This document shows, piece by piece, positions 23,768-29,838 of a stretch of DNA of 29,838 nucleotides. How positions within the stretch are numbered: position 1 is the stretch's first letter; each line of letters begins with the position of its first letter. Source of the DNA: CAZCVI01 sp964502145 (GTDB taxonomy: Bacteria > Acidobacteriota > Aminicenantia > UBA2199); assembly GCA_964502145.1 (NCBI GenBank), contig CAZCVI010000088.1, forward strand, positions 1 to 29,838. Direction: 5' to 3'. The notes under the pieces were generated by a model that saw nothing but the letters and a program-made list of their open reading frames with translations, was not told the origin of the DNA and made no database searches. The position numbers were made by a program, and so were the translations under genes.

Positions 23768-23890
23768 AGCCCCGGAACCAACCGAGTTAATCCATTTTAT
23801 TTGCTTGATTCCTATGACCAGTTTCCTGAGTTGTGCCATTTTTTTAAAGATCAATTGCTTGATGTGTGGATGGAAATGTCATACGACTAA
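23751..23890 (+). pseudogene. Remnant of an HNH-nuclease partner (PtuB-like / TIGR02646-like)
   Basis: A frame starting at ATG 23751, inside the last codons of the ATPase gene, reads MLKISKAPEPTELIHF. This resembles the N-terminus of small HNH endonucleases that partner AAA ATPases (a basic start, then PEP(x)EL). After about 16 codons the coding character shifts to another frame, which reads YLLDSYDQFPELCHFF then KDQLLDVWMEMSYD and stops at TAA 23888. The HNH core (normally over 100 residues) is missing. The simplest reading is an internal deletion plus frameshift that fused the two ends of the gene. The unshifted frame runs to TAA 23892 as a Cys-rich 47-mer that looks unnatural. Family assignment rests on a short N-terminal match. 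Confidence 0.5.
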
Positions 23891-23949
23891 TTAACATTTC
23901 CAATACCTCACAATTGGATAGATTGGCAGGGTTTTATACCCGGCTAACC

Positions 23950-24023
23950 AGATTACACAGATTAAAAGGATTACACTGATTCTTTAAAAAAGTCTGTGCA
24001 AATCTGTTTGATCCGTGTAATCT
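23950..24023. repeat. GATTACACAGATTA-type intergenic foldback element
   Basis: A 74-bp imperfect palindrome: the left arm starts AGATTACACAGATTAAAAGG and the right arm, reversed, starts AGATTACACGGATCAAACAG. A related single arm occurs at 25607-25640. It lies between the HNH remnant and the end of the HD gene; the rest of 23895-24103 shows nothing clear. Confidence 0.7.
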
Positions 24024-24103
24024 ATGAACGGATAAATAAAATTTTTTTGATCCCGGAGTGCCATGGGGCAGGCTATTTCCAATCTACCACAATCCGAACG
24101 AGC

Positions 24104-25372
24104 CTAAAAATACCAGGCAGGCACATCGCTCATCATCCAAGTTAATCCAGGATAATGAGTGGTCATTATCAATTCAATGATTTGTGTTGTTTTTTCTGGG
24201 GCACCCTTCGGGGTAAGGTCTTTCAATTCTACACCGATCAAACTTTCAGCATTGCACTCTAATTGCATCATCGCACCATAAGTCTCGGTAATACGGGAAA
24301 TAACAGATAATATAGCATAATAAACACTTTCTTTATCCAAGCGTTGTGTAGAGTGCTTTGTTAATTTTCTTGGTCCCTGGTTTCCACCACTATTGGAAGA
24401 GCCTTCGCAGTATTCTATCAAAGCATCAAAGAAACGTTTTCCATAATCTAATTTGCATATACGTGTAAATTTAGTTGCAAATTTTTTCATGGACTGATCT
24501 GCCCCAAAAAAAATTTCCAATTGATCTTTGATCCACCCCAGATCATTAAACTCCCTTCGACGCTCCTCCCATAGTCGTGTTGAAGTTATTAATAAGCGAT
24601 GGATTCGGTCGCAGACAATAGAAATTTCACTGGATTCTTTAATGACATACTCGGCTAAGGGAAGCCTATTGTCAGCGCAGTGGGTGATCGCATTGAGGAA
24701 CCATTCATAATCAGCTATGGCTTTATCCGCAGTATTGCCGTCAAGATCAATAGAACCAGCTATATCTGCCAGATTTGTTAAAAACAACCCGGTAAGAATC
24801 TTCTTTTGTTCTTTTATGTTATTTTCCACAGACCTTGCCGTACGAAGCAAGATCGGGTAGGATGCCTCGCCAGTGGAAAGAACGCCGAATTGGTCATGAT
24901 CTCTTAAGATAACAGTCATCATACGAAAAAGCTCTTCTGAATTAGAAAGAATTTGGCGTAGCTTCTCTTTTTCTTCCTTGTCGATATATTGGACAATGTA
25001 CCATCCAATAGTGGGATGACGTTCTTTAATGATATATTTGCCAATATCATGGTATAAGGCGGTCATACGCAGAAGTGCGCTTATTTCTTCAGTCCAGCCA
25101 GAGAAAATATTGTATTGTATGTCGACAATGATTCTGTTTAATCGCAACCGTTGTTCATCATTCACTGTATCTTTAAATATATCAGCGGGGCTCTTTGATA
25201 GTAAGATGTTCATATTGTCTACCACACTGGACAGATGCTTGCAGTATCCGTCATCTTTCTCCCAAAGTTTATCCAACATTGCGGCAAAGGGAAATCCTTT
25301 ATCCCCAAGTATTGGGGGCTTTGGGTAGCCTTGTATTAATATTTCATTAACCTGTTGATATGTAAGCGGCAT
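24104..25372 (-). CDS. HD-domain protein (putative phosphohydrolase)
   Basis: This 422-residue cytoplasmic protein has no signal peptide. The HD core is visible: ALYHDIGKY with His108-Asp109, His119 in KERHPTIGWY, His159-Asp160 in LRDHDQFG, and Asp203 in NLADIAGS, giving a plausible metal site for nucleotide or cyclic-nucleotide phosphohydrolysis. The C-terminal half (from about residue 230) is helical with a basic linker (SGGNQGPRKLTKHSTQRL) and a final domain of no known type. The start is fixed by AGGAGG six bases before ATG 25372. It faces the ATPase gene tail to tail across repeat debris. HD proteins occur in some defence systems, but nothing here shows a link. Substrate unknown. Confidence 0.75.
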   Translation of the reverse strand: MPLTYQQVNEILIQGYPKPPILGDKGFPFAAMLDKLWEKDDGYCKHLSSVVDNMNILLSKSPADIFKDTVNDEQRLRLNRIIVDIQYNIFSGWTEEISALLRMTALYHDIGKYIIKERHPTIGWYIVQYIDKEEKEKLRQILSNSEELFRMMTVILRDHDQFGVLSTGEASYPILLRTARSVENNIKEQKKILTGLFLTNLADIAGSIDLDGNTADKAIADYEWFLNAITHCADNRLPLAEYVIKESSEISIVCDRIHRLLITSTRLWEERRREFNDLGWIKDQLEIFFGADQSMKKFATKFTRICKLDYGKRFFDALIEYCEGSSNSGGNQGPRKLTKHSTQRLDKESVYYAILSVISRITETYGAMMQLECNAESLIGVELKDLTPKGAPEKTTQIIELIMTTHYPGLTWMMSDVPAWYF

Positions 25373-25680
25373 CTTCTTCCTCCTATTTTTTTATAATTCA
25401 CGAGTTATTATATCCTTTACGGTTATAGTATGGAGCATAAATTTTGTCTCCCGATCTTACTCACTATTAGGCGAAAAACTTTACTTAACGTTTTTCTATT
25501 CAAAATGCACAACCTTTTTCTTCAATATTCCAGTTTTCATATCTTTTCTCCCGTATTTATTATAATAATATGGATTGGCGAAATTTACAACAAAAATAAA
25601 AAAAAATCTGTCCAATCCTTTTAATCTGCGTAATCTGTGGTCATCTTTTTATTTTTATCCCGGTTTTTCTTTCCCCACGC
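25373..25680. other. AT-rich intergenic stretch without a supported gene
   Basis: It holds a -10-like TATAAT on the minus strand (25412-25407) for the HD gene, without a clear -35, and the arm of a dispersed repeat at 25607-25640. A 64-codon frame (25430-25624) is AT-rich filler with no ribosome site. Confidence 0.6.
25607..25640. repeat. Single arm of the GATTACACAGATTA-type element
   Basis: On the minus strand it reads CCACAGATTACGCAGATTAA followed by AAGGATTGGACAGA, close to the left arm of the element at 23950-23981. No second arm is seen nearby. Confidence 0.6.
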
Positions 25681-25709
25681 TTGACATTTCCCCAAACAAT
25701 CTTTATAAT
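25681..25709 (+). promoter_or_regulatory. Consensus promoter of the flavin reductase gene
   Basis: TTGACA, 17-nt spacer, TATAAT: an exact sigma-70 consensus. The leader is about 42 nt with GAGAGG five bases before ATG 25759. Confidence 0.85.
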
Positions 25710-25758
25710 CCCAACAGCATCATTAATACTAATTCAATTCATTCATAGAGAGGTTAAC

Positions 25759-26310
25759 ATGAAGAAAAAAATGGGTGTTAAAAATTGTCTTTACCCCATG
25801 CCTACCGTTCTGGTAGGCGCTACAATCAATGGAAAACCCAACTATATCGCCATTGCTCATGTGGGCATCATGGACCTGAGTTCCGTTTCACTGGGAATTA
25901 ATAAAACCCACTACACCAATGCCGGTATCAAGGAAAACGGTACTTTTAGCATCAACATTCCCTCCGTGGACATGGTGAAACAAACCGATTACTGCGGTCT
26001 TGTTTCTGGAAAGAACGTGGATAAGTCGCTTCTTTTTGAAACCTTCTATGGAACACTAAAAACCGCCCCCATGATCCAGAGCTTTCCTATTAACATGGAA
26101 TGCCGACTCCTTCAAATCGTCAATTTCCCCAAACATGATATATTCATCGGTGAGATTGTCGAAACCTACTGCGACGACTCCTGTCTCAATGGCGATAAAG
26201 TAGATATGACACTCTTGCGTCCCATTCTTTTTACCATGGACGACCGTGGTTATTGGTCCGTGGGCGAACGAATCGCCACGGCCTGGGATGTGGGCAAAGA
26301 CTTGAAGTAA
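25759..26310 (+). CDS. Flavin reductase-like FMN-binding protein
   Basis: A 183-residue protein of the flavin reductase-like split-barrel family, which binds FMN and uses NAD(P)H or acts as a small oxidoreductase. The family blocks are present: YPMPTVLVGATINGKPNYIA, IAHVGIMDLSSVSLGI, then a cluster around ENGTFSINIP and DYCGLVSGKNVDKS, and the barrel strand HDIFIGEIVETYCD. I start at ATG 25759 because a GAGAGG box stands five bases upstream and similarity begins there; a longer frame from TTG 25681 would begin inside the promoter. Monocistronic; the next gene has its own promoter. The partner or substrate is unknown. Confidence 0.87.
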   Translation: MKKKMGVKNCLYPMPTVLVGATINGKPNYIAIAHVGIMDLSSVSLGINKTHYTNAGIKENGTFSINIPSVDMVKQTDYCGLVSGKNVDKSLLFETFYGTLKTAPMIQSFPINMECRLLQIVNFPKHDIFIGEIVETYCDDSCLNGDKVDMTLLRPILFTMDDRGYWSVGERIATAWDVGKDLK

Positions 26311-26337
26311 TCCAGAAGTAATCCAATTTCCCTTCAG

Positions 26338-26366
26338 TTGACTTTTCCAAGGATATCCCCTATAAT
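26338..26366 (+). promoter_or_regulatory. Promoter placing the start site at the ATG of the Mpv17-like gene
   Basis: TTGACT, 17-nt spacer, TATAAT, ending six bases (TTCAAG) before ATG 26373. The leader is predicted to be absent. Confidence 0.75.
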
Positions 26367-26372
26367 TTCAAG

Positions 26373-27098
26373 ATGAAAAAAAATGACTATTTAGTAATGA
26401 CTGGTATTATACTTTTGTTTATGCCTTTTTTTGTATCGCCTGTGGTGTTTGGGTTTTACGAGACCTTTAATAAGATGCATCCGCTGGTGATGAGTTTTCT
26501 TAAATTTGCGGTTCTGGCGACCATGGGTGAATCGATTGGTTTAAGAATTAAAGAAGGACGTTTTAATTATAAAGGGTTTGGTTTATTGCCCCGTGCCATT
26601 GTGTGGGGTTTTTTAGGTTTAACCATTCAAATGGCTTTTGTGATCTTTTCCCAGGGCGTGCCCATGTTTTTAACCAAGACCTTGGGCCTTGAGTTGGGAG
26701 TTCCTGAAGCCATGACCTTTGGCAGCAAATTATTGATCGCCTTTTGCATCAGCCTGACTATGAACGTGATTTATGCGCCGGTTATGATGACAATGCATAA
26801 AATTACCGATACCCATATTCTCAATAATGGCGGCACTGTAAATGGATTTTTGCATCCGTTAAAAATGGGCGAAATATTAAGCCAAATTAACTGGCAAGTT
26901 CAATGGAATTTTGTCTTTAAGAAAACCATTCCGTTTTTCTGGATTCCTGCTCATACGATTACCTTTATGCTGCCCCCCGAATACCGGGTTCTATTTGCCG
27001 CATTGCTGGGCATTGCGCTGGGAGTCATCCTTTCTTTTGCCGCTATCAAAGGGGTACGAACCCCCAGTATCAGCCAGGGGGAAATAAAAAAAATATAA
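26373..27098 (+). CDS. Mpv17/PMP22-family membrane protein
   Basis: This 241-residue polytopic membrane protein has about five hydrophobic segments (about 8-28, 38-55, 70-95, 128-150, 205-225). The C-terminal block FWIPAHTITFMLPPEYRVLF matches the signature of Mpv17/PMP22 proteins (W..........NF..VP..YR), and the preceding NWQVQWNFVFKKTIPF fits the same alignment. Eukaryotic members reside in mitochondria or peroxisomes, possibly as channels; the role of bacterial relatives is not established. The start ATG 26373 has no ribosome site and lies where transcription should begin, so leaderless translation is likely. It is followed after 2 bp by a small frame of doubtful status and then a strong terminator. 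Confidence 0.75.
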   Translation: MKKNDYLVMTGIILLFMPFFVSPVVFGFYETFNKMHPLVMSFLKFAVLATMGESIGLRIKEGRFNYKGFGLLPRAIVWGFLGLTIQMAFVIFSQGVPMFLTKTLGLELGVPEAMTFGSKLLIAFCISLTMNVIYAPVMMTMHKITDTHILNNGGTVNGFLHPLKMGEILSQINWQVQWNFVFKKTIPFFWIPAHTITFMLPPEYRVLFAALLGIALGVILSFAAIKGVRTPSISQGEIKKI

Positions 27099-27100
27099 TA

Positions 27101-27259
27101 ATGGGAAGAATTTATATTGAAAAAATTTCCGTGGTGCTGGCAGTTCTGGAGGGTATCCTTGTGGCTGCACCGGAACACGGCGAAGTGATTGCAGCAATTG
27201 CGGCGCCCCATCCGGCGGTCGTATTTGTGCGTGTTAGTATTCAAATAGTTCTGTATTAA
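27101..27259 (+). CDS. Possible 52-residue peptide after the Mpv17-like gene
   Basis: ATG 27101 is two bases after the Mpv17-like stop and the frame runs to TAA 27257, directly before the terminator. The product starts MGRIYIEKISVVLAVLEGIL and is rich in Ala, Val and Ile with no Cys. A GGGG run lies too far upstream to serve as a ribosome site; coupling to the preceding stop is possible. It fills the space up to the terminator, which suggests a real gene or the degraded end of one. No family recognised. Confidence 0.35.
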   Translation: MGRIYIEKISVVLAVLEGILVAAPEHGEVIAAIAAPHPAVVFVRVSIQIVLY

Positions 27260-27261
27260 TC

Positions 27262-27300
27262 AAAAGCCATTGCCACCGGGCTGGCAATGGCTTTTTTTTT
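27262..27300 (+). terminator. Strong intrinsic terminator
   Basis: AAAAGCCATTGCCA (27262-27275) pairs perfectly with TGGCAATGGCTTTT (27282-27295) around CCGGGC, followed by a run of T to 27300. It ends the Mpv17-like transcript and isolates the LanC gene. Confidence 0.92.
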
Positions 27301-27337
27301 ATCGGCAAAATAAATGAAGAAGTCAATCGAGGAATAA

Positions 27338-29380
27338 ATGAATCCCAAGACCAATTTGCATGAACGGTTACTGATTGAAGCACAACGCATCGGTGATCAA
27401 TTGATAAGAGAAGTAGAAACCGATCCGGATGGCTCGTTTTGGCAAACCATGAGGATGGGCGATGGAACAACTGTATCCTTTGCCAAGTCTGAAAGTATTT
27501 ATGCCGGCGTGTCCGGGATTGTACTTTTTTTGTTGGAACTCTATAAAAAAACCGGGACGAGTTCGTATCTGGAGACTGCCAAAAAAGTGTTGCTGTGGGC
27601 GGTTGCTTTTTGTGAAAATAATCCGGCTCATTTTAATGCATTTTATACCGGTAGCATGGGGGTGCCTTACGCCTTATTGCGCATGGCTGAGGTTACAGAG
27701 GAAAAAGTATATTTAGATAAAGCTCTGGGGCTCGCTTATGCGCGGAAAGATTCATTCGCTAACTCACATGGCGATGATCTTCTCAGTGGTCGTGCCGGGG
27801 TAGTTCTGGGATTGCTTCATCTGTTTGCGGCCACGGGGGAAACGTGGTTATTGGAAGCGATGGATTCATCGATTCAATCTCTGCTGGCAAGAGTCAATCA
27901 TGGGCCAGTGGGTTTGTATTGGGACCGTTCCGCGCAAAATATTTCCGGGTTGTGTGGGTTAGCGCATGGTGCTACCGGGGTTGGTTTTGTCTTTTTGGAA
28001 TTGGGACACTATTTTAACAATGAAACTTTTTACCGCGTGGCTGAACAAGCGTTTTTATACGAACGGTATTTTTATTTTCAAGCGCAATTAGAAAAGAATT
28101 GGCCTGACTTGCGCAAGGGGTTATTTTTGTCCAATGATTTGCAGGAGCATCGGAGCGCTTTTTTGACAGGGAATCTGGAGTTCTTTACCCGTGGGCATGA
28201 TATGAATGCATGGTGTCATGGTGCGATGGGGATTGGTTTGAGTCGGCTTAGGGCTTGCCAATTATTAACCCATCCTATTTATCAAGAAGAAGCGCGCTTC
28301 GCCATTGATAAAACAATTAAAACCACAATCACTGCGCCGTTACCTGCGCCTACTTTTACATTGTGTCATGGGAGTGGTGGCAATGCTGAATTATTTCTTT
28401 ATGCGTATCAAACGTTCAAGCAACCCGAATACCTGGCTTGGGCTGAAATTGTGGCGACCCGTGCGTTGGAGCATCATGAAAAAATGAATCATTATTTATC
28501 GGGCTATCGTGGTGAAGGCCAATTGGAAGATCGCAGTTTGTTTATGGGGAATGCCGGTATCGGATATTTTTTATTACGGGTGTTAGATCCTTTTGAAGTG
28601 CCGTCTATTTTATTGCCCGAAGTGAAGAGCACGTATCATTCTTCTTTATCACTGGCCCGTTATCCATTTATTTCGATTGAAACGTCAGACCTGCTCAGAC
28701 AAGTTCTGCAAAAGGATTTCCAGAGAACGCTACGGGTTTGCGAGGAACTAAAACTCAACGACGCGATGGCTGATGCCCTTAATTTCGAGGTTTCATTAGA
28801 TGTCTCATTAAATGTCTCAATAACACGGGCTTTTATTGCTTTTATGGAGCACGTGTTGGAAACCCAACCGTCCATTGCGGGAGAAAAACTTGCCGAGGTT
28901 TTTAGTTTGGAAAAAGAAAAGCGGCAGATGGATGAAGCCATAAAAAGTTTTGCCTATGAATCTATTAAGGAGAAGGTTTTACTTGAGCAAGCCGAGGAAC
29001 TAATGCAGAAACCGGACGGGGAGTTTCTGAAATTAAGATTGGTGATGGATGCCGGGGTGAAGTTATTTGCTTCCCATTGGAATTGGAGTCTTGAGAATCA
29101 TGAGCATCACGAGAATTTGGAGATGCCAGAAGATGAATACTGGTTTGTTTTATTAAAAACCGGTCCAATGGGAATTGTGGAGTTGGAGTTAACTTCTTTC
29201 AGTTACACGATTTTGTATGAGTTTCAAGAAATGGTCAGTGTTGAGCAGGTTATTCAGACCACTATTGGGGCGTTTGAGGCACTGACAGCGGCAGAAGAAG
29301 AGATTGTCAAGGGGGATAGCCTTCTACAAATCAAGCAAGCGTTACTGGCAGGGCTTTTAGTACCGGAAAAAGTGGTGTGA
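27338..29380 (+). CDS. Stand-alone LanC/LanM-type cyclase with long C-terminal extension
   Basis: A 680-residue cytoplasmic protein. Residues about 45-420 form a LanC-like double-helical barrel. GLAHGATG (207-214) carries the acid/base His (His210); the zinc ligands are Cys293 in AWCHGAMGIG and Cys343-His344 in TLCHGSGGNAEL. The last two blocks are closest to the cyclase half of LanM enzymes, which form thioether rings in lanthipeptides, but the dehydratase half is missing. Residues about 421-680 are an extra region: helical, with a 12-bp coding triplication (VSLDVSLNVSIT), then a block (KLRLVMDAGVKLFASHWNWS, then YWFVLLKTGPMGIVELEL) that looks like a small winged-helix or PqqD-like fold. GAGGA stands four bases before ATG 27338. 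No precursor peptide, dehydratase or exporter is adjacent, so the substrate is unknown. Confidence 0.85.
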   Translation: MNPKTNLHERLLIEAQRIGDQLIREVETDPDGSFWQTMRMGDGTTVSFAKSESIYAGVSGIVLFLLELYKKTGTSSYLETAKKVLLWAVAFCENNPAHFNAFYTGSMGVPYALLRMAEVTEEKVYLDKALGLAYARKDSFANSHGDDLLSGRAGVVLGLLHLFAATGETWLLEAMDSSIQSLLARVNHGPVGLYWDRSAQNISGLCGLAHGATGVGFVFLELGHYFNNETFYRVAEQAFLYERYFYFQAQLEKNWPDLRKGLFLSNDLQEHRSAFLTGNLEFFTRGHDMNAWCHGAMGIGLSRLRACQLLTHPIYQEEARFAIDKTIKTTITAPLPAPTFTLCHGSGGNAELFLYAYQTFKQPEYLAWAEIVATRALEHHEKMNHYLSGYRGEGQLEDRSLFMGNAGIGYFLLRVLDPFEVPSILLPEVKSTYHSSLSLARYPFISIETSDLLRQVLQKDFQRTLRVCEELKLNDAMADALNFEVSLDVSLNVSITRAFIAFMEHVLETQPSIAGEKLAEVFSLEKEKRQMDEAIKSFAYESIKEKVLLEQAEELMQKPDGEFLKLRLVMDAGVKLFASHWNWSLENHEHHENLEMPEDEYWFVLLKTGPMGIVELELTSFSYTILYEFQEMVSVEQVIQTTIGAFEALTAAEEEIVKGDSLLQIKQALLAGLLVPEKVV

Positions 29381-29497
29381 GGAAAACAAATCCGCTAACA
29401 CTGGAAATTCATAAAGCATTTGCTACCGTAGTTTCTTTACTGGTTTAGGGTGAACCTTACCGTTAGCATAAATTATGCTTTTGTTTTAAAAAATGGC

Positions 29498-29838
29498 CTA
29501 GGATTGCAGTGTGAAGGTTCCCCTTTGGATAGAATCGCGAATTGCCTCTATCTTTTCAATAGCCAATTCCACAATTGCAGCTATTGTAGGGGTATCCATA
29601 CCAATTTTGATGCAATTGGCAATGACTTTTAATTGATTTTTTTCTTCACCAATTCCTATGCCTAGTTTCTCGCCTTTTTCTATGCCTTGTTCTTCTAATG
29701 TTTCAAATAGTGATTTTGACATGGTGCCTCCTTCTTTCCAGACCTCTTGGATTGAGTGCAGTATCTGATCCGGTTTCGTACCGGCGATTACTGTACCAAT
29801 GTAGTTGATGAGCATGGTTAAATATCGCTCCTTCTCGG
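29498..29838 (-). CDS. Rpn-family recombination-promoting nuclease / putative transposase, C-terminal part (partial)
   Basis: The frame is open through the right edge of the window; ATG 29815 is internal, because codons for EKERYLT precede it. Visible are about 112 residues: YIGTVIAGTKPDQILHSIQE, a Gly-rich turn (KEGGTMSKSLFE), the charged repeat LEEQGIEKGEKLGIGIGEEK, and a final helix pair (IKIGMDTPTIAAIVEL). This tail, with EKGxEKG-like runs followed by a small helix-turn-helix, is typical of Rpn/YhgA-like PD-(D/E)XK proteins. The catalytic domain is outside the window. No terminator is obvious between this gene and the LanC gene; a weak AGCAT/ATGCT hairpin near 29465 lies in the 117-bp gap. 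Confidence 0.75.
   Translation of the reverse strand, partial: EKERYLTMLINYIGTVIAGTKPDQILHSIQEVWKEGGTMSKSLFETLEEQGIEKGEKLGIGIGEEKNQLKVIANCIKIGMDTPTIAAIVELAIEKIEAIRDSIQRGTFTLQS

Noticed and set aside
25430..25624. 64-codon plus-strand frame after the HD gene
   Set aside because: AT-rich filler with Phe/Ile/Asn/Lys bias and no ribosome site; it ends in the repeat arm.
27101..27259. The 52-residue frame as a lanthipeptide precursor for the LanC protein
   Set aside because: It has no Cys and almost no Ser/Thr, and a strong terminator separates it from the LanC gene.
1..29838. tRNA, rRNA or known riboswitch genes
   Set aside because: On reading both strands no cloverleaf, rRNA block or recognisable riboswitch consensus was seen; a covariance-model search would be needed to exclude small RNAs.

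Overview
The window looks like a chromosome segment from an uncultured-type Gram-negative bacterium. The evidence for an outer membrane is an RND efflux operon, a PorV/UPF0164-type beta-barrel and many signal peptides. Kre9/KNH-like repeats, a six-bladed propeller protein of the GEGPG type, a LanC-like cyclase and an Rpn-family nuclease point to the FCB or Acidobacteriota/Aminicenantes-like world. I cannot fix the phylum from sequence alone. Base composition is moderate to AT-rich. Promoters are close to sigma-70 consensus, very often with an exact 17-nt spacer.

Region 1 (1-12,500) is ordinary envelope biology. It holds the C-terminal end of a repeat-built surface protein, an M48 metalloprotease lipoprotein, and a minus-strand efflux operon (adaptor, then two RND permeases, with no outer-membrane channel gene in the window). 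A short membrane-tailed protein and a secreted TPR protein follow, meeting at a strong terminator.

Region 2 (12,500-19,000) is mostly housekeeping. It contains a compact UvrA that lacks the insertion domain, then holB-ricT (a conserved neighbourhood), a PorV-like outer-membrane protein, and a convergent chalcone-isomerase-like secreted protein.

Region 3 (19,000-25,750) is accessory and repeat-rich. It has a strict 21-bp tandem array of about 16 units and two copies of a terminator-foldback-promoter module flanking a six-bladed propeller gene. It also has a family of short GCGACATCC palindromes, two copies of a GATTACACAGATTA-type element, and several small antitoxin-like proteins. An AAA ATPase is followed by the decayed remnant of an HNH partner (Septu/PtuAB-like), and then an HD-domain protein.

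Region 4 (25,750-29,838) carries a flavin reductase, an Mpv17/PMP22-family membrane protein, a strong terminator, and a stand-alone LanM-type LanC cyclase with an unassigned C-terminal extension of about 260 residues. It ends with the C-terminal part of an Rpn-type nuclease.

The items most worth a second look are the ATPase/HNH remnant, the orphan LanC with its extension, the 21-bp array, the UvrA lacking the insertion domain, and a recurring layout in which a consensus promoter puts the transcription start on the start codon (leaderless genes).
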